DNA of 64,000 bases from an uncultured Sphingomonadaceae bacterium (GTDB lineage: Bacteria > Pseudomonadota > Alphaproteobacteria > Sphingomonadales > Sphingomonadaceae), in NCBI GenBank assembly GCA_947501695.1, contig CANMWO010000003.1, positions 521,001 to 585,000 on the forward strand. Reading direction: 5' to 3'. How positions within the stretch are numbered: the first letter of the stretch is position 1; each line of letters opens with the position of its first letter. The translations under genes and the position numbers were made by a program. Below the pieces are notes generated by a model. That model did not search any database, had not been told where the DNA came from, and was given only the letters and a program-made list of their open reading frames with translations. This document shows, in pieces, positions 62,378 to 64,000 of this stretch.

Positions 62378-64000
62378 TCAAGCTGGATTATGCTTGTCCA
62401 GAAACTTTTCCAGCTGATTTAGCCAATCTTTGCGATTTTCGACGTCCTTTAAACCATGACCTTCTTCTTCATAGGTAACAAAGACTGCATCCGCATCGCT
62501 ATTTTCCAACTTGTCCTTGTATAATGTAAACTGGCTGTAGGGCACTCTACTGTCCTTCTTGCCATGGACCAGCAGAACGGGTCGTTTCAACCGATCCACC
62601 ATCCTCACTGGAGAAACATCATCCAAGTCGAAGTTGTCCTCTCCTTCGACAGTTTTTCTCCATTTCTTGCTGTAACGGCTTTTAAAAAATTGGCGGTCAA
62701 AGCGCAGCTGCTTGTTAAAATCCGTAACGCCCGCGAATGATGCTGCGCAGCGATAACGCTCTGGATTGCGGGTAACACCCCACAGAGCAGCATATCCGCC
62801 ATAGGATGAACCCACGATACAAACGCGTTGGGAATCCACAATGCCCCGTTTGACCAGCCAGTCCATGCCGTCATCTAAATCATCCTGCATTGACCGACCC
62901 ATCTGTCCTTCGCCCAGCTTGTAGAAACTCTCTCCATAGCTACCAGATCCGCGGAAATTCGGTTGTAAGACCGCATATCCGCGGTTGGCAAGAAACTGCA
63001 CTTCCATATTAAAATCCAACGTGTCACGCACGCCATAAGGCCCACCGTGCGGCATAATCACCAAAGGCAATTTCGCCGCTTTCTGGCCTTTGGGAATCGT
63101 CACATAGGCTGGAATCGGGGTACCATCGCGAGCGGTGTACGTCTCATAACTTGTTTCCGCCATCAACGCCGGATCGATCCGATCATTGACACCAGCAAAT
63201 CGGTCCATCTTTTTGGCTTTTGGTTCATAAAGATAATAGCTGCCCGGGTCTTGAGGCGAAGTTGAAAAAATGATCATTTTGCTTTTGTCGCGCGAAGCAG
63301 ACGAAATCCAGACCTCTTGCCCTGGTAAAGAACGATCGAGCCTTTTTTGCTGCTGGACAAAATAATCATCGAACCATTGAATTCTGTCGCGAGAATCCGT
63401 GTAGTAGGCAGCCTGTAGTGCAGATCCGTCGTCGGTAAGCGAAAACCGGGTTACGTCATTCTTCTCATGGTCAAAGACTTTCTCGCCGATTTCCCGCGTC
63501 AGGAGATTGAATTTATACAAACCAAAACGGCCTGTTTTTTCGTTGGAGAGCACATAGCCATCGTTAGAACCGGCGACGATGCTGAATGCATCCAAAAGCG
63601 TTTCCTGGCCATTTTCGACAATGTCTTTGTCTTTTACCTTGTCGATGCGTTCGAATGCCTGATCAGCGCTTGGTCTGTAGAATATAAGGGTAGAGTTGGT
63701 CCGATAGCTTAGCCCCATCCGAACAACGCCTTCATTATCGGCAAACCAATCCCAAATTTTGCGCTGATCTTTCACCACTTGTTCGGCTTCGTTGGTGGCT
63801 AAGTCGATCCTATATACAGAAGGATATTTGTAGATGGATTCCCTTGTTTCGAGCAGAATGAAGCGTCCGTCTTGGTCCAAATGCAGAATATTATCTCCAT
63901 CCGGCGCACCTTTTTCCAAGCCGATAAATCGTGAACTCTGGCTGTTGGTGTCAATTAGATACATTTCTATCTGTCGAAATTCGTTGCCCAAATGACCGCG
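62378..64000 (-). CDS. S9 family prolyl-oligopeptidase-like peptidase (5' end outside window)
   Basis: 540 codons open to the right edge with no stop, so the start lies beyond 64000 and a TTG at 63991 is internal. The visible part begins inside the beta-propeller domain. The catalytic domain (last ~260 residues) shows LPLVIMPHGGPYGVRDTLDF, nucleophile IVGSSYGGYAALWGV, acid in LVHGKKDSRVP and His in EEEGHGLKD. Cleaves peptides or dipeptides; any signal peptide would be in the missing part. Confidence 0.9.
   Translation of the reverse strand, partial: RGHLGNEFRQIEMYLIDTNSQSSRFIGLEKGAPDGDNILHLDQDGRFILLETRESIYKYPSVYRIDLATNEAEQVVKDQRKIWDWFADNEGVVRMGLSYRTNSTLIFYRPSADQAFERIDKVKDKDIVENGQETLLDAFSIVAGSNDGYVLSNEKTGRFGLYKFNLLTREIGEKVFDHEKNDVTRFSLTDDGSALQAAYYTDSRDRIQWFDDYFVQQQKRLDRSLPGQEVWISSASRDKSKMIIFSTSPQDPGSYYLYEPKAKKMDRFAGVNDRIDPALMAETSYETYTARDGTPIPAYVTIPKGQKAAKLPLVIMPHGGPYGVRDTLDFNMEVQFLANRGYAVLQPNFRGSGSYGESFYKLGEGQMGRSMQDDLDDGMDWLVKRGIVDSQRVCIVGSSYGGYAALWGVTRNPERYRCAASFAGVTDFNKQLRFDRQFFKSRYSKKWRKTVEGEDNFDLDDVSPVRMVDRLKRPVLLVHGKKDSRVPYSQFTLYKDKLENSDADAVFVTYEEEGHGLKDVENRKDWLNQLEKFLDKHNPA

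Noticed and set aside
1-64000. CRISPR arrays, insertion sequences, prophage genes
   Set aside because: No regularly spaced repeats, transposase, integrase or phage structural motifs were seen in any reading frame.

Overview
The window reads as chromosomal DNA of an alphaproteobacterium, most likely a sphingomonad (order Sphingomonadales, perhaps a Sphingorhabdus, Parasphingorhabdus or Sphingopyxis relative). The basis is the sphingomonad-style PEP-CTERM tail, a TonB receptor serving a catabolic cluster, the block ftsE-ftsX-ydcF-plsC / tyrA-hisC / metX-metW, and a base composition near 50% GC. The genus is inference.

Region 1 (1-17.4 kb) is an exopolysaccharide / PEP-CTERM locus. An H-NOX (heme nitric-oxide/oxygen binding) gene overlaps a sigma-54-dependent response regulator gene that runs off the left edge. 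Divergent from them are a Wza/GumB-type export lipoprotein, a Wzz/GumC-type chain-length protein and a Wzy/ligase-type membrane protein. A leftward operon follows with a flippase and three glycosyltransferases, then a fused GT26 / undecaprenyl-phosphate sugar-transferase initiator, a hybrid histidine kinase (PAS-PAS-HisKA-HATPase-REC-HPt), one PEP-CTERM protein, another glycosyltransferase and a broken serine-acetyltransferase-like gene. Four -24/-12 (sigma-54) promoters can be read in front of the export operon, the flippase/glycosyltransferase operon, the initiator and the PEP-CTERM gene. Each has a pair of TTYGCATWTTGCRAA-like palindromes a whole number of helical turns apart (22 or 33 bp), the nearer one 82-85 bp from the -12 element. 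This looks like a small regulon of the response regulator at the left edge, with H-NOX and the hybrid kinase as candidate upstream partners.

Region 2 (17.5-52.3 kb) is a dense catabolic cluster on both strands for a substrate I cannot name. It holds three aldehyde dehydrogenases, a KstD/fumarate-reductase-like flavoprotein, a zinc alcohol dehydrogenase, two isocitrate-lyase/PEP-mutase superfamily proteins, a PrpE-like acyl-CoA synthetase, two class A flavin monooxygenases, a VAO/GlcD-type oxidase, a cupin, an ornithine cyclodeaminase-family protein, a phytanoyl-CoA-dioxygenase-like protein, two GSTs, an Asp/Glu racemase/AMDase-like protein, a CE4-type deacetylase, two MFS transporters, three hydrolases predicted to be lipoproteins, a TonB receptor and an IclR regulator. 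Many genes overlap by ATGA, indicating operons. Two methyltransferase genes, each next to a gene for a small partner protein, are clearly duplicates of one another. An isochorismatase-family gene is interrupted by two adjacent in-frame TAG codons.

Region 3 (52.5-64 kb) is ordinary core genome: tRNA-Leu(GAG), a small secreted protein, an MJ0042 zinc-ribbon membrane protein, FtsE-FtsX, a YdcF-like protein, PlsC, a secreted alpha/beta hydrolase, TyrA-HisC, MetX-MetW and an S9 peptidase cut by the right edge.
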